5,877 nucleotides of DNA, taken from positions 1 to 5,877 of the forward strand of contig JAKLLJ010000217.1 of NCBI GenBank assembly GCA_023150215.1, given 5' to 3'. The notes below the pieces were generated by a model, which did not search any database, was not told the origin of the DNA, and saw only the letters and a program-made list of their open reading frames with translations. Positions 1-5,078 of this stretch are shown one piece after another. The stretch is from Thauera sp. Lineage in GTDB: Bacteria; Pseudomonadota; Gammaproteobacteria; Burkholderiales; Rhodocyclaceae. Each line of letters starts with the position of its first letter. Within the stretch, counting starts at the first letter, position 1. Position numbers and translations under genes: made by a program.

Positions 1-1332
1 GTCGCCCGCATGCAGATGGCCGAGGCGCGCGCAGTTGATCGTCACCACGCCGATCGAGCCGGTCTGCTCGGCCGAGCCGAACAGGCCGTTGCCACGCTTG
101 AGGAGCTCGCGCAGGTCGAGTTGCAGGCGGCAGCACATCGAGCGGACATGGTTCGGCTGCATGTCCGAGTTGAGGAAGTTCTGGAAGTACGGCAGGCCGT
201 ACTTGGCGGTCATCGCGAACAGGCGCTCGGCGTTGTCCGATTCCCACGGAAAATCCGGGGTGATGTTGTAGGTCGGGATCGGGAAGGTGAACACCCGTCC
301 GCGTGCGTCGCCCGCCGTCATCACCTCGATGTAGGCGCGGTTGATCAGATCCATCTCGGCCTGCAGCTCGCCGTAGCGGAAGGGCATCTCCTCGCCGCCG
401 ATCACCGGCACCTGCTCGCGCAGGTCCTCCGGGCACACCCAGTCGAAGGTGAGATTGGTGAACGGTGTCTGGGTGCCCCAGCGCGAGGGCACGTTGAGGT
501 TGTAGATGAATTCCTGCAGGCCCTGGCGTACCGCTTCGAAGGACAGCCCGTCCTTGCGCACCAAGGGCGCGAGGTAGGTATCGAAGGAGCTGAATGCCTG
601 TGCCCCAGCCCATTCGTTCTGCAGGGTGCCAAGGAAGTTCACCATCTGCCCAAGCGCGCTGGAGAAATGCCGTGGTGGCGTCGCCTCCGGCTTGCCCGGC
701 ACGCCGTTGAAGCCTTCGAACAGCAACTGGCGCAGCGACCAGCCCGCGCAGTAGCCGCACAGCATGTCGAGGTCGTGGATGTGCAGGTCGGCATCGCGAT
801 GCGCCTGGCCGATCTCGGGCGGATAGACGTGCGACAGCCAGTAGTTGGCCACCACCTTGCCCGAGACGTTGAGGATCAGCCCGCCCAGCGAATAGCCCTG
901 GTTGGCGTTGGCACGCACGCGCCAGTCGGAGCGGCCGACGTATTCGTCCACCGCGGCGGCCACGTCGACCAGGGTGCGGCGATCCTCGCGCAGGCGCCGG
1001 TGCTGGTCGCGGTAGGCGACATAGGCGCGGAAGGTGGCGAGATGGTTCGCATCGACCAGGGTCTGTTCGACGGCGTCCTGCACCTGCTCGACGCTCGGCG
1101 CCGAACCGCCATGGCGGTGGCGAAGCACCTTGAGCACGCGGGCAGTCAGCAGCTGCGCCTCGTCGGCGTCGAACTCTCCGGTCGCGGCGCCGGCGCGGGT
1201 CAGCGCCGAGGCGATGCGCACAGGATCAAATGGGGTGTCGCGACCATCGCGCTTGACGATGCGTACGGGCAACGCTGGCGACGCCGTGTTCGGTCTGCGA
1301 TCTACGACGCGTTCGGATTCGTTCGAGTACAA
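1..1332 (-). CDS. nrdD: Anaerobic (class III) ribonucleoside-triphosphate reductase, N-terminal 444 codons, cut by left edge
   Basis: NrdD is the oxygen-sensitive glycyl-radical enzyme that reduces ribonucleotides to deoxyribonucleotides during anaerobic growth, using a radical made by the SAM enzyme NrdG. Reading the minus strand from 1332 gives 444 uninterrupted codons. An ATP-cone regulatory domain lies at about residues 22-115 (VRIVKRDGR). The catalytic barrel follows, with DADLHIHDLDMLCGYCAGW (180-198), SRWGTQTPFTNLTFDW (283-298), FTFPIPTYNIT (348-358) and MCCRL (399-403). Cys195 and Cys400/401 correspond by family knowledge to the barrel cysteines of NrdD. The C-terminal zinc-binding cysteines and glycyl-radical loop lie outside the window, so whether the gene is intact is unknown; the family is usually about 600-750 residues. 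The start is TTG at 1332-1330, 7 nt after AGGAG; no in-frame ATG is available near it. No companion nrdG is visible. Confidence 0.95.
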   Translation of the reverse strand, partial: MYSNESERVVDRRPNTASPALPVRIVKRDGRDTPFDPVRIASALTRAGAATGEFDADEAQLLTARVLKVLRHRHGGSAPSVEQVQDAVEQTLVDANHLATFRAYVAYRDQHRRLREDRRTLVDVAAAVDEYVGRSDWRVRANANQGYSLGGLILNVSGKVVANYWLSHVYPPEIGQAHRDADLHIHDLDMLCGYCAGWSLRQLLFEGFNGVPGKPEATPPRHFSSALGQMVNFLGTLQNEWAGAQAFSSFDTYLAPLVRKDGLSFEAVRQGLQEFIYNLNVPSRWGTQTPFTNLTFDWVCPEDLREQVPVIGGEEMPFRYGELQAEMDLINRAYIEVMTAGDARGRVFTFPIPTYNITPDFPWESDNAERLFAMTAKYGLPYFQNFLNSDMQPNHVRSMCCRLQLDLRELLKRGNGLFGSAEQTGSIGVVTINCARLGHLHAGD

Positions 1333-1334
1333 GA

Positions 1335-1364
1335 CGGTTCTCCTGGCCGGAAGGCGGAGAACCG
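1335..1364 (-). promoter_or_regulatory. Shine-Dalgarno-sequestering hairpin of nrdD
   Basis: In the nrdD mRNA, CGGUUCUCC (1364-1356) is perfectly complementary to GGAGAACCG (1343-1335). The 12-nt loop can extend the stem with GCC-UUCC-GGC, leaving only CA bulged. The 3' arm contains the ribosome-binding site AGGAGA (1344-1339), and the TTG start follows two nucleotides later. The hairpin would therefore mask the ribosome-binding site, as expected for a translational riboswitch platform. The pairing is seen directly; the regulatory role is inferred from its position downstream of the B12 aptamer. Confidence 0.8.
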
Positions 1365-1381
1365 AAGATGGAGGAGCAGTG

Positions 1382-1401
1382 CCGGGCGGATTTCGCCCCG
1401 G
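1382..1401 (-). promoter_or_regulatory. GC-rich leader hairpin between aptamer and nrdD
   Basis: In the transcript, CCGG-G-GCG-AAAUC-CGC-CCGG can fold into a seven-pair stem with one bulged G. No U-run follows it, so it is not a convincing intrinsic terminator. It may be a structural or pausing element of the riboswitch expression platform. The rest of the leader between the aptamer (ends 1495) and the start codon (1332) shows no credible coding sequence. Confidence 0.35.
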
Positions 1402-1494
1402 GCAGGGCCGGTCGCGGCGGACGCTGCGAACGGCGGCCAGCAACATGCTCGAACCTCTCTCCGGGGACACCCCGCCCCATCGTTGGTGGAAAGA

Positions 1495-1673
1495 CGTTGA
1501 GGCAGGTCTCCTGGCTCTCGACTCGGACACGCTTGGTCGGCCTTCCCGGACAGCAGCCAGTGGCACGGGTGACGAAGCGCTCGTCGATCACAGTTGCGGG
1601 GGCAGCTCCGGTTTTGAGGTCATCGACCCGGTACCGGATTCCCTTTCAATCCCCGGAAGGGGAACCATCAACG
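1495..1673 (-). ncRNA. Cobalamin (adenosylcobalamin-type) riboswitch aptamer
   Basis: The minus strand carries the conserved landmarks of the B12 riboswitch in the right order. The closing P1 stem is CGTTGA (1673-1668) pairing with TCAACG (1500-1495). Next come GGTTCC with a CCCCTTCCGGGG hairpin, AAAGGGAATCCGGT (1646-1633), GCTGCCCCCGCAACTGTGA (1606-1588), CACTGG near 1562-1557, GGGAAGGCC (1547-1539) and the B12 box GAGCCAGGAGACCTGCC (1517-1501). By family knowledge, bound cobalamin represses the downstream gene. Here that gene is nrdD, a B12-independent reductase, which fits repression when B12 can support another reductase such as NrdJ; whether the host has NrdJ cannot be seen. Nearly all motifs match consensus, so the aptamer looks functional. 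Confidence 0.96.
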
Positions 1674-1679
1674 GGTCAA

Positions 1680-1709
1680 AGTTTAGCCTTGTCGCAATGC
1701 CGGCGTCAA
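1680..1709 (-). promoter_or_regulatory. Sigma-70-like promoter of nrdD
   Basis: On the minus strand, TTGACG (1709-1704) and TAAACT (1685-1680) are separated by 18 bp and resemble -35 and -10 elements. A start about 7 nt downstream falls at about 1673, the first base of the riboswitch P1 stem. The agreement between predicted start and aptamer boundary supports the call. The leader would be about 340 nt. Confidence 0.6.
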
Positions 1710-1716
1710 GCCGAAA

Positions 1717-1732
1717 TCACTAGATGTAGTTG
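1717..1732 (-). promoter_or_regulatory. NrdR box, promoter-proximal
   Basis: The minus-strand 16-mer caaCTACATCTAGtga matches the core of the NrdR consensus acaCwAtATaTwGtgt at 8 of 10 core positions. It sits 7 bp upstream of the putative -35 and pairs with a second site exactly 31 bp away, about three helical turns, the phasing typical of NrdR tandem sites. NrdR is the ATP/dATP-sensing repressor of ribonucleotide reductase genes; the adjacent nrdD supports the assignment. Confidence 0.65.
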
Positions 1733-1747
1733 ATCATCCATGCGACG

Positions 1748-1763
1748 TACCGATATGTAGTGC
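1748..1763 (-). promoter_or_regulatory. NrdR box, promoter-distal
   Basis: The minus-strand 16-mer gcaCTACATATCGgta matches the NrdR core at 8 of 10 positions and shares CTACAT with the proximal box 31 bp away. Both boxes lie upstream of the proposed -35 rather than over it. Either the main promoter is elsewhere or repression works by blocking polymerase contact from upstream. Confidence 0.6.
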
Positions 1764-1776
1764 TATACGCGCACTC

Positions 1777-1790
1777 CCTCTCAAGAGAGG
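1777..1790. repeat. Short inverted repeat CCTCTC-AA-GAGAGG
   Basis: Six-base perfect arms separated by two bases lie in the AT-richer divergent intergenic region between the nrdD control sites and the plus-strand operon promoter. It could be a regulator half-site pair or a cruciform; no family consensus is recognised. Confidence 0.4.
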
Positions 1791-1793
1791 CAG

Positions 1794-1838
1794 ACGAATC
1801 ACGTGAGGCGTATCCGGACAAATCATTCGTGTCTCACG
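1794..1838. repeat. Interleaved inverted repeats in the divergent intergenic region
   Basis: ACGAAT (1794-1799) is complementary to ATTCGT (1825-1830), and CGTGAG (1802-1807) to CTCACG (1833-1838), each pair 31 bp apart start to start. The arms alternate (a, b, a', b'), so they cannot nest in one hairpin. The 8-bp palindrome TCACGTGA (1799-1806) lies inside. The arrangement may mark two overlapping operator sites; no known motif is recognised. Confidence 0.35.
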
Positions 1839-1854
1839 ATGCATAATTTCTTTA

Positions 1855-1883
1855 TTGCGAACGGTTCTCATTCGCGATAGCAT
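1855..1883 (+). promoter_or_regulatory. Putative promoter of the plus-strand four-gene operon
   Basis: TTGCGA (1855-1860) and TAGCAT (1878-1883) are 17 bp apart, each a 4 of 6 match to sigma-70 elements, in the AT-richest stretch upstream of the operon. The Fur-box-like 19-mer occupies the spacer. It would give a leader of roughly 50 nt before the first gene. Confidence 0.4.
1857..1875 (+). promoter_or_regulatory. Fur-box-like operator
   Basis: GCGAACGGTTCTCATTCGC is a 19-mer with perfect 5-bp outer arms (GCGAA/TTCGC) and a central CTCATT. It matches the classical Fur consensus GATAATGATAATCATTATC at 11 of 19 positions. GC-rich proteobacterial Fur sites often have GCGAAT-type flanks. It lies between the putative -35 and -10, the usual repressor position. 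Fur regulation of the downstream genes is inferred. Confidence 0.5.
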
Positions 1884-1892
1884 GGCACATAG

Positions 1893-1916
1893 GGTTGAAG
1901 TGCAGGCGCTTCAACC
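1893..1916 (+). promoter_or_regulatory. Leader hairpin ahead of the first operon gene
   Basis: GGTTGAAG (1893-1900) and CTTCAACC (1909-1916) form a perfect 8-bp stem with an 8-nt loop, ending 11 bp before the AGGAG ribosome-binding site. No U-run follows, so it is not a terminator. It may stabilise the mRNA 5' end or tune translation; as DNA it could also be an operator. Confidence 0.5.
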
Positions 1917-1939
1917 GCCCATGACCCAGGAGCCAGATG

Positions 1940-2248
1940 ATGGAATTCGATGTCGAGGAGCGCCAGACCCCCTGCCCGCTGGGGCTCATCGCTGCCACGG
2001 TTGCGCTGATGACACGGTACGCCGACCCCGCCCCCGGACAGACCGCCTCAGGTCCGTGCGACGTACATCCGCTCCTGGCGAAGAAGATCGCGTCCAACCT
2101 CCTGTTCCTGCAGCACCACCCCGAGTTCCCGGCGCAATTCGGGCAGGTCATGGCGCAGGCCCGTGCCCAGTGGTGCGACATGGTCGAGCGCGGCGCGGGC
2201 AACGCGCCGCTGCCGATGGCACACGCCTGCCCGCCAGTGCGCCACTGA
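1940..2248 (+). CDS. Small Cys/His-containing protein of unknown function, first gene of Fur-box-associated operon
   Basis: No family is firmly recognised. From the second of two adjacent ATGs the protein has 102 residues. ATG 1940 sits 7 nt after AGGAG (1928-1932 region), a better spacing than ATG 1937. The protein is likely cytoplasmic: no signal peptide is evident, though a moderately hydrophobic stretch (PLGLIAATVALM, 13-24) follows an acidic N-terminus. The middle looks helical (HPLLAKKIASNLLFLQHHP, 43-61) and carries two adjacent histidines. Cysteines occur at 12, 40, 79 and 97; together with the histidines they could bind metal, but no standard motif is seen. Coding is supported by the ribosome-binding site, the coherent sequence and the downstream genes in the same direction. 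It lies 67 bp upstream of the next gene. Confidence 0.75.
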   Translation: MEFDVEERQTPCPLGLIAATVALMTRYADPAPGQTASGPCDVHPLLAKKIASNLLFLQHHPEFPAQFGQVMAQARAQWCDMVERGAGNAPLPMAHACPPVRH

Positions 2249-2315
2249 GCGCGCGCCCTGCTCGATTGGAACCTTACCGAGCGCGCCATCCAACCCGATA
2301 CGAGGAGTGTTCGTC

Positions 2316-2525
2316 ATGCAAACCGATCTGCAAGCCACACAACAGGATCTGATGAGCGCAGTGATCGGCCATCTGGGCCGACTGGCACAAACCGGGTGCC
2401 CTCGCGCGAGCCATCGTGCCCGCCTGCTGATCGACCATCTCGGCGAAGGCGACACCGACCAGGACGGAACATCGACCATGCTGCGCCAGCTGCTCGAACA
2501 TCTCGAACCGCGCCCCCGTCGATGA
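2316..2525 (+). CDS. 69-residue hypothetical protein
   Basis: This short, probably cytoplasmic protein has no recognised domain. The ATG at 2316 follows GAGGAG with 8-nt spacing; the same frame is open further upstream, but this is the first start with a good ribosome-binding site, and it avoids overlap with the preceding gene. The sequence looks helical throughout (LMSAVIGHLGRLA at 12-24, MLRQLLEHLE at 55-64). A single CP pair lies at 28-29, and histidines at 19, 33, 41 and 62. It starts 67 bp after the previous stop and ends 34 bp before the next gene, consistent with one operon. It may be an accessory or partner protein of its neighbours; that is a guess from position only. Confidence 0.68.
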   Translation: MQTDLQATQQDLMSAVIGHLGRLAQTGCPRASHRARLLIDHLGEGDTDQDGTSTMLRQLLEHLEPRPRR

Positions 2526-2559
2526 CGGACACGCCCGAGGGACCGGATGGAGGCTTGAC

Positions 2560-3213
2560 ATGAACGAACAGGCATTCGACCAACTCGCCGGTGAGCACCG
2601 CGTGCTCATCGCAACCCACGGCAGGGCCCAGGCGCGCTGCAGCGACCTCCTCACCCGCCAGGCCGGCGAGATCCAGGCGCAGCAGGCCGAAATCATGCGC
2701 TTGCGGGCAGAAGTGATCCGCCGCGACACGCAGATCGCGCTGCTTCGTGACGAACGTGCCGAGCTCGAGCGGACCCTTCCCGGCCTGCCGACCCGCCTCA
2801 CGCTCGCAAAGAAGGTCCGCGTGTTGATGGAACGCATCCAGGACCTGATGCGCGAGCGGCATGCATGCCAAGCTCGACCCGAGGAGGATCGGCCGCTCCG
2901 TCTCGAGCAGGCCACGGTGCTGAGCCGCCTCGACGACCGGTCGGTCCTGTGCCTCGGCCGGGACGCATCCGCGGCACGCTTCGTGATGCGGCTGGTCGAG
3001 ATGGCCGGTGGACGTTTCACCCATGATCCGGCCGACGACGCGGAAGACCTCGCACGCATCGAGCAGAGCATGCGCGCGGCCGACCTGGTGATCTGCCAGG
3101 CCGGCTGCATCAGCCAGAACGCCTACTGGCGCGTGCGCGACCATTGCCGGCGCACCGGCAAGCCCTGCCTTCTCGTGGAGCGCCCGAGGGCGATGCCCGA
3201 GGTTCAGCGCTGA
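2560..3213 (+). CDS. Coiled-coil DUF2325 domain protein
   Basis: The 217-residue protein has a long heptad-like helix, probably a coiled coil, at about residues 33-72 (IQAQQAEIMRLRAEVIRRD). A charged linker leads to a C-terminal domain at about 127-207 that resembles DUF2325 (PF10087). Its features are a strand and glycine turn (SVLCLGR), a GGRFTHD segment, an ADLVICQAGCIS motif and a closing GKPCLLVERP strand. The Cys179-x3-Cys183 pair is in the place where family members carry CxxxC followed by Ser-His; here the histidine position is Gln. Further cysteines are at 131, 196 and 203. The DUF2325 function is unknown; the fold looks like a small alpha/beta domain. ATG 2560 follows GGAGG by 6 nt. 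The neighbours and upstream Fur-like site hint at metal or redox physiology. Confidence 0.85.
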   Translation: MNEQAFDQLAGEHRVLIATHGRAQARCSDLLTRQAGEIQAQQAEIMRLRAEVIRRDTQIALLRDERAELERTLPGLPTRLTLAKKVRVLMERIQDLMRERHACQARPEEDRPLRLEQATVLSRLDDRSVLCLGRDASAARFVMRLVEMAGGRFTHDPADDAEDLARIEQSMRAADLVICQAGCISQNAYWRVRDHCRRTGKPCLLVERPRAMPEVQR

Positions 3214-3261
3214 CGCCGACAGACTTTCCGATTTTTCCCACTCAACAACCAGGAGACCACG

Positions 3262-3537
3262 ATGACAGTCGAAACCAAGCCCACTCCCCTCATGCGCGAC
3301 CGCCTGTTTCGAACGGGCCTGTGGTCGACCGCCTTGGCCGTCGTGGCCTGCCTTGCCACCCATGTCGTCACCTTGTTCGGCATCGTCGGCGCGGTGGCCT
3401 GGCTATCCACCGTCGAACATGCGCTGATCGTCGGCGTGGTGGGTTTCGCGGCCTTGACCGTCTATGCGGCCGTTCGTCATCGGCGCTGCGCGCGGGGCAC
3501 AGGGTGCGCGCACGAACCGGGTTCGGAGCGTGCATAG
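3262..3537 (+). CDS. MerF-like two-helix membrane protein with altered metal ligands
   Basis: The 91-residue protein has two predicted transmembrane helices (about 19-45 and 53-71) joined by a short turn, then a basic cytoplasmic-type tail. The pattern follows the mercury importer MerF: a first helix running into LFGIVGAVAW, then a second helix ending ALTVYAAVRHRR, comparable with MerF GLTIYAIQRKR. MerF carries paired cysteines before TP in helix 1 and another pair at the C-terminus. Here helix 1 has Ala29-Cys30 followed by Thr33-His34, and the tail has Cys76 and Cys82-Ala-His84. It may move another metal or thiol-reactive cation, or be a degenerate relative. No merA, merR, merT or merP is visible. 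ATG 3262 follows AGGAG by 6 nt; the gap from the DUF2325 gene is 48 bp. MerF homology is by eye only. Confidence 0.65.
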   Translation: MTVETKPTPLMRDRLFRTGLWSTALAVVACLATHVVTLFGIVGAVAWLSTVEHALIVGVVGFAALTVYAAVRHRRCARGTGCAHEPGSERA

Positions 3538-3601
3538 GCTGGCGCCGAGCACAGCCGTCCAGGTCTCTCTGAATGTGCTGAACGACAGAGGCGGATCAAA
3601 C

Positions 3602-3614
3602 CGGGAAAGTCCCG
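3602..3614 (+). other. Short hairpin in the gap between operon and conjugation genes
   Basis: CGGGA-AAG-TCCCG forms a five-pair stem in the roughly 150-bp gap 3538-3689. The following TATCTCATT is only weakly T-rich, so it is at best a weak terminator for the four-gene operon. No other clear signal was seen in this gap: no convincing promoter, tRNA or attachment site. Confidence 0.3.
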
Positions 3615-3689
3615 TATCTCATTCCCTGTCGCAGTTCTGAACCACATGCGTTGCACTACCCGCCTCATGAACTCCGGGGGCGCCACGCA

Positions 3690-4121
3690 ATGCACCGTCT
3701 TTCTTTCGCCACCTCCATACGGCTGCCACTACTCGCATCTTGCGCCGCCACAACACTCCTCAGCGCAAGCCTCGCGGCTGCGGAAACCTGGGTCATCACC
3801 GACCAGTCGCATCCAACCGTCGGAGATGCGGACCGGCATGTCCTGCTCGATGCCCCCACACGACTCGAGATCGAACTGGCCTCCGGACTGCCTGCCGCCC
3901 CTGAACAGGCGACGGCTGTCGTCCAGCGCCGCCTGAAGCAAGGCGGTACCGACCTGCAGCGCAGGATCGCTGCGGCCTACCAGGGCGTCACCGACGCCTG
4001 GAGCCTGGGTATCATCAAGGTCCCTGCCGTCGTGCTGGATCGTCGCTACGTGGTCTACGGCGACACGGACGTGGAACGCGCCGTCGCCCGCATCGAGCAG
4101 CACAAGCGGGAGCAGCCATGA
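3690..4121 (+). CDS. Integrating conjugative element protein, TIGR03757/DUF1525 family
   Basis: This is a secreted component of the conjugation module of ICEclc/PAGI-2-type elements. The 143-residue product starts MHRLSFATSIRLPLL, a typical signal peptide, with likely cleavage after the ASLAAA segment just before ETWVITD. Family landmarks follow: WVITDQSHP, LDAPTRLEIELASGLP, a QATAVVQRRL helix, AAYQGVTDAWSLGIIKVPAVVLD and RYVVYGDTDVERAVARI. The KVPAVVLDRRYVVYG part looks like a thioredoxin-like or TrbC-type strand pair, suggesting a periplasmic role in mating-pair formation (inference). The same frame can start at TTG 3651, but ATG 3690 puts the signal peptide at the N-terminus. The ribosome-binding site is weak (GGGGG). 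The end overlaps the next gene by ATGA, so translation is probably coupled. Confidence 0.9.
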   Translation: MHRLSFATSIRLPLLASCAATTLLSASLAAAETWVITDQSHPTVGDADRHVLLDAPTRLEIELASGLPAAPEQATAVVQRRLKQGGTDLQRRIAAAYQGVTDAWSLGIIKVPAVVLDRRYVVYGDTDVERAVARIEQHKREQP

Positions 4122-5068
4122 AGCCCCGGCTGCACACTGCGTCCCGGCGCCTGCGCCTCGCCATCGCCTCGGTGCTGCTGGCCAACTCCGCGTCGTCCTT
4201 CGCCCTGGACACGGCGACCATCGTCGCTTCCACCCTGTCCCCGGACTGCCTCGAGTACCGCGTCGTCGGCATCTGCTACTGGTTGTTCTGCACCATGTTC
4301 GGTTGCTCGGTACGCACCTCGGTCAAGGTGCGCCACTACATCCCGGATGCGGTCGTCTCGAGCTACTCGAACACCGGCGAGAACCCCTGGGTCGAAGTGC
4401 GCGCGATGAGCCTGCCCAACCCTACCGCCCGGGCCGGCGGTGACGGCACCACCAACGAGGATCACGAGAACAACCTAGCGAAGTTCAAGAACGCGGACGT
4501 GATCGGGCATCCGGGCGGATCGGTGTTCAGCCAGTTCGCCAGCGCATCCGGCTACACCTGCGCGGGGGCCGGCACGGCGTTCATGCCCTACCTGCTGAGC
4601 ACGCTCGACACGCTGGCGTGGCGCTATAACGTCCCCGAATCGCTGTACCCGGAGGCGCTGATCCCCGGCCTGCGCGAGATCGGCACGCGCACGGCCCTGA
4701 ACCTGTGGGGCAACGTCTATCCACGCGGCGGCTTCATGCACCAGGTGGACGACTACAAGAGCGGCGCCGTGGTGGCGCAGCGCGCGGGCGACATCGTGAC
4801 CCGTCGCGGCCAGATCCATGTCTACCAACCGCTGCTCGCCAGTGCGCGCGACGGCTACTGGCCTGCCGGCGCGCTGATGGAAACCGATGCCTCGACGGGC
4901 AAGTGGCAGGAGCTGACGCCGACCCTCTCGAACACCTGTGCGGTGTTCCCGCACGGAAACACGCGCGTGCAGGCCCGGCAGGGCGACTACGCCTGGGCGC
5001 TGTGGCGGCCCTATAGCTGCTGCCGGCGCCGGGGGCAGGTCTTCCTCGGCAGTGTGGATTTCATGTGA
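4118..5068 (+). CDS. Integrating conjugative element protein, TIGR03756 / TraU family
   Basis: This 316-residue secreted, cysteine-rich protein belongs to the TraU-like group needed for conjugative transfer in F-type and ICEclc-type systems. The signal peptide covers about residues 1-29 (RLRLAIASVLLANSASSFA, then LDT). The mature N-terminus has the hallmark cluster DCLEYRVVGICYWLFC with Cys44, Cys53, Cys58 and Cys63, then SVKVRHYIPDAVVSSY and NPWVE. More cysteines follow in GYTCAGAG, NTCAVFPHG and YSCCRRRG; an even set suits disulfide bonding in the periplasm. The ATG lies inside the stop of the upstream gene (4-bp overlap) with GGGAG 5 nt before it. The next gene begins 10 bp after the stop. 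Length and motif order suggest an intact gene. Confidence 0.93.
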   Translation: MKPRLHTASRRLRLAIASVLLANSASSFALDTATIVASTLSPDCLEYRVVGICYWLFCTMFGCSVRTSVKVRHYIPDAVVSSYSNTGENPWVEVRAMSLPNPTARAGGDGTTNEDHENNLAKFKNADVIGHPGGSVFSQFASASGYTCAGAGTAFMPYLLSTLDTLAWRYNVPESLYPEALIPGLREIGTRTALNLWGNVYPRGGFMHQVDDYKSGAVVAQRAGDIVTRRGQIHVYQPLLASARDGYWPAGALMETDASTGKWQELTPTLSNTCAVFPHGNTRVQARQGDYAWALWRPYSCCRRRGQVFLGSVDFM

Positions 5069-5078
5069 GGCGTGTCCG

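Noticed and set aside
1382..1401. Intrinsic terminator as riboswitch expression platform
   Set aside because: The stem is GC-rich but no U-run follows; the SD-masking hairpin at 1335-1364 explains control better.
10..1500. Long open frame on the plus strand (496 codons)
   Set aside because: It lies opposite nrdD and its riboswitch. Its product is low-complexity and resembles no protein, while the minus strand gives a clear NrdD; it is a GC-rich antisense shadow.
1226..1591. Minus-strand frame of 121 codons starting inside the aptamer
   Set aside because: It runs through the riboswitch and overlaps the start of nrdD in another frame, with no ribosome-binding site; the RNA structure explains the region.
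1729..1739. FNR/Anr site suggested by TTGATCATC upstream of nrdD
   Set aside because: The right half-site ATCAA is missing at the required spacing, so it does not match TTGAT-N4-ATCAA.
1855..2352. Plus-strand frame of 165 codons overlapping the first operon gene
   Set aside because: It covers the promoter, hairpin and first gene in another frame, with no ribosome-binding site and Pro/Arg-rich shadow composition.
2314..3363. Minus-strand frame of 349 codons opposite the DUF2325 gene
   Set aside because: It is antisense to three genes with good ribosome-binding sites, and its translation has no recognisable domain.
3651..3689. Upstream TTG start for the TIGR03757-family gene
   Set aside because: It would add 13 residues before a standard signal peptide; ATG 3690 gives a normal secreted N-terminus.
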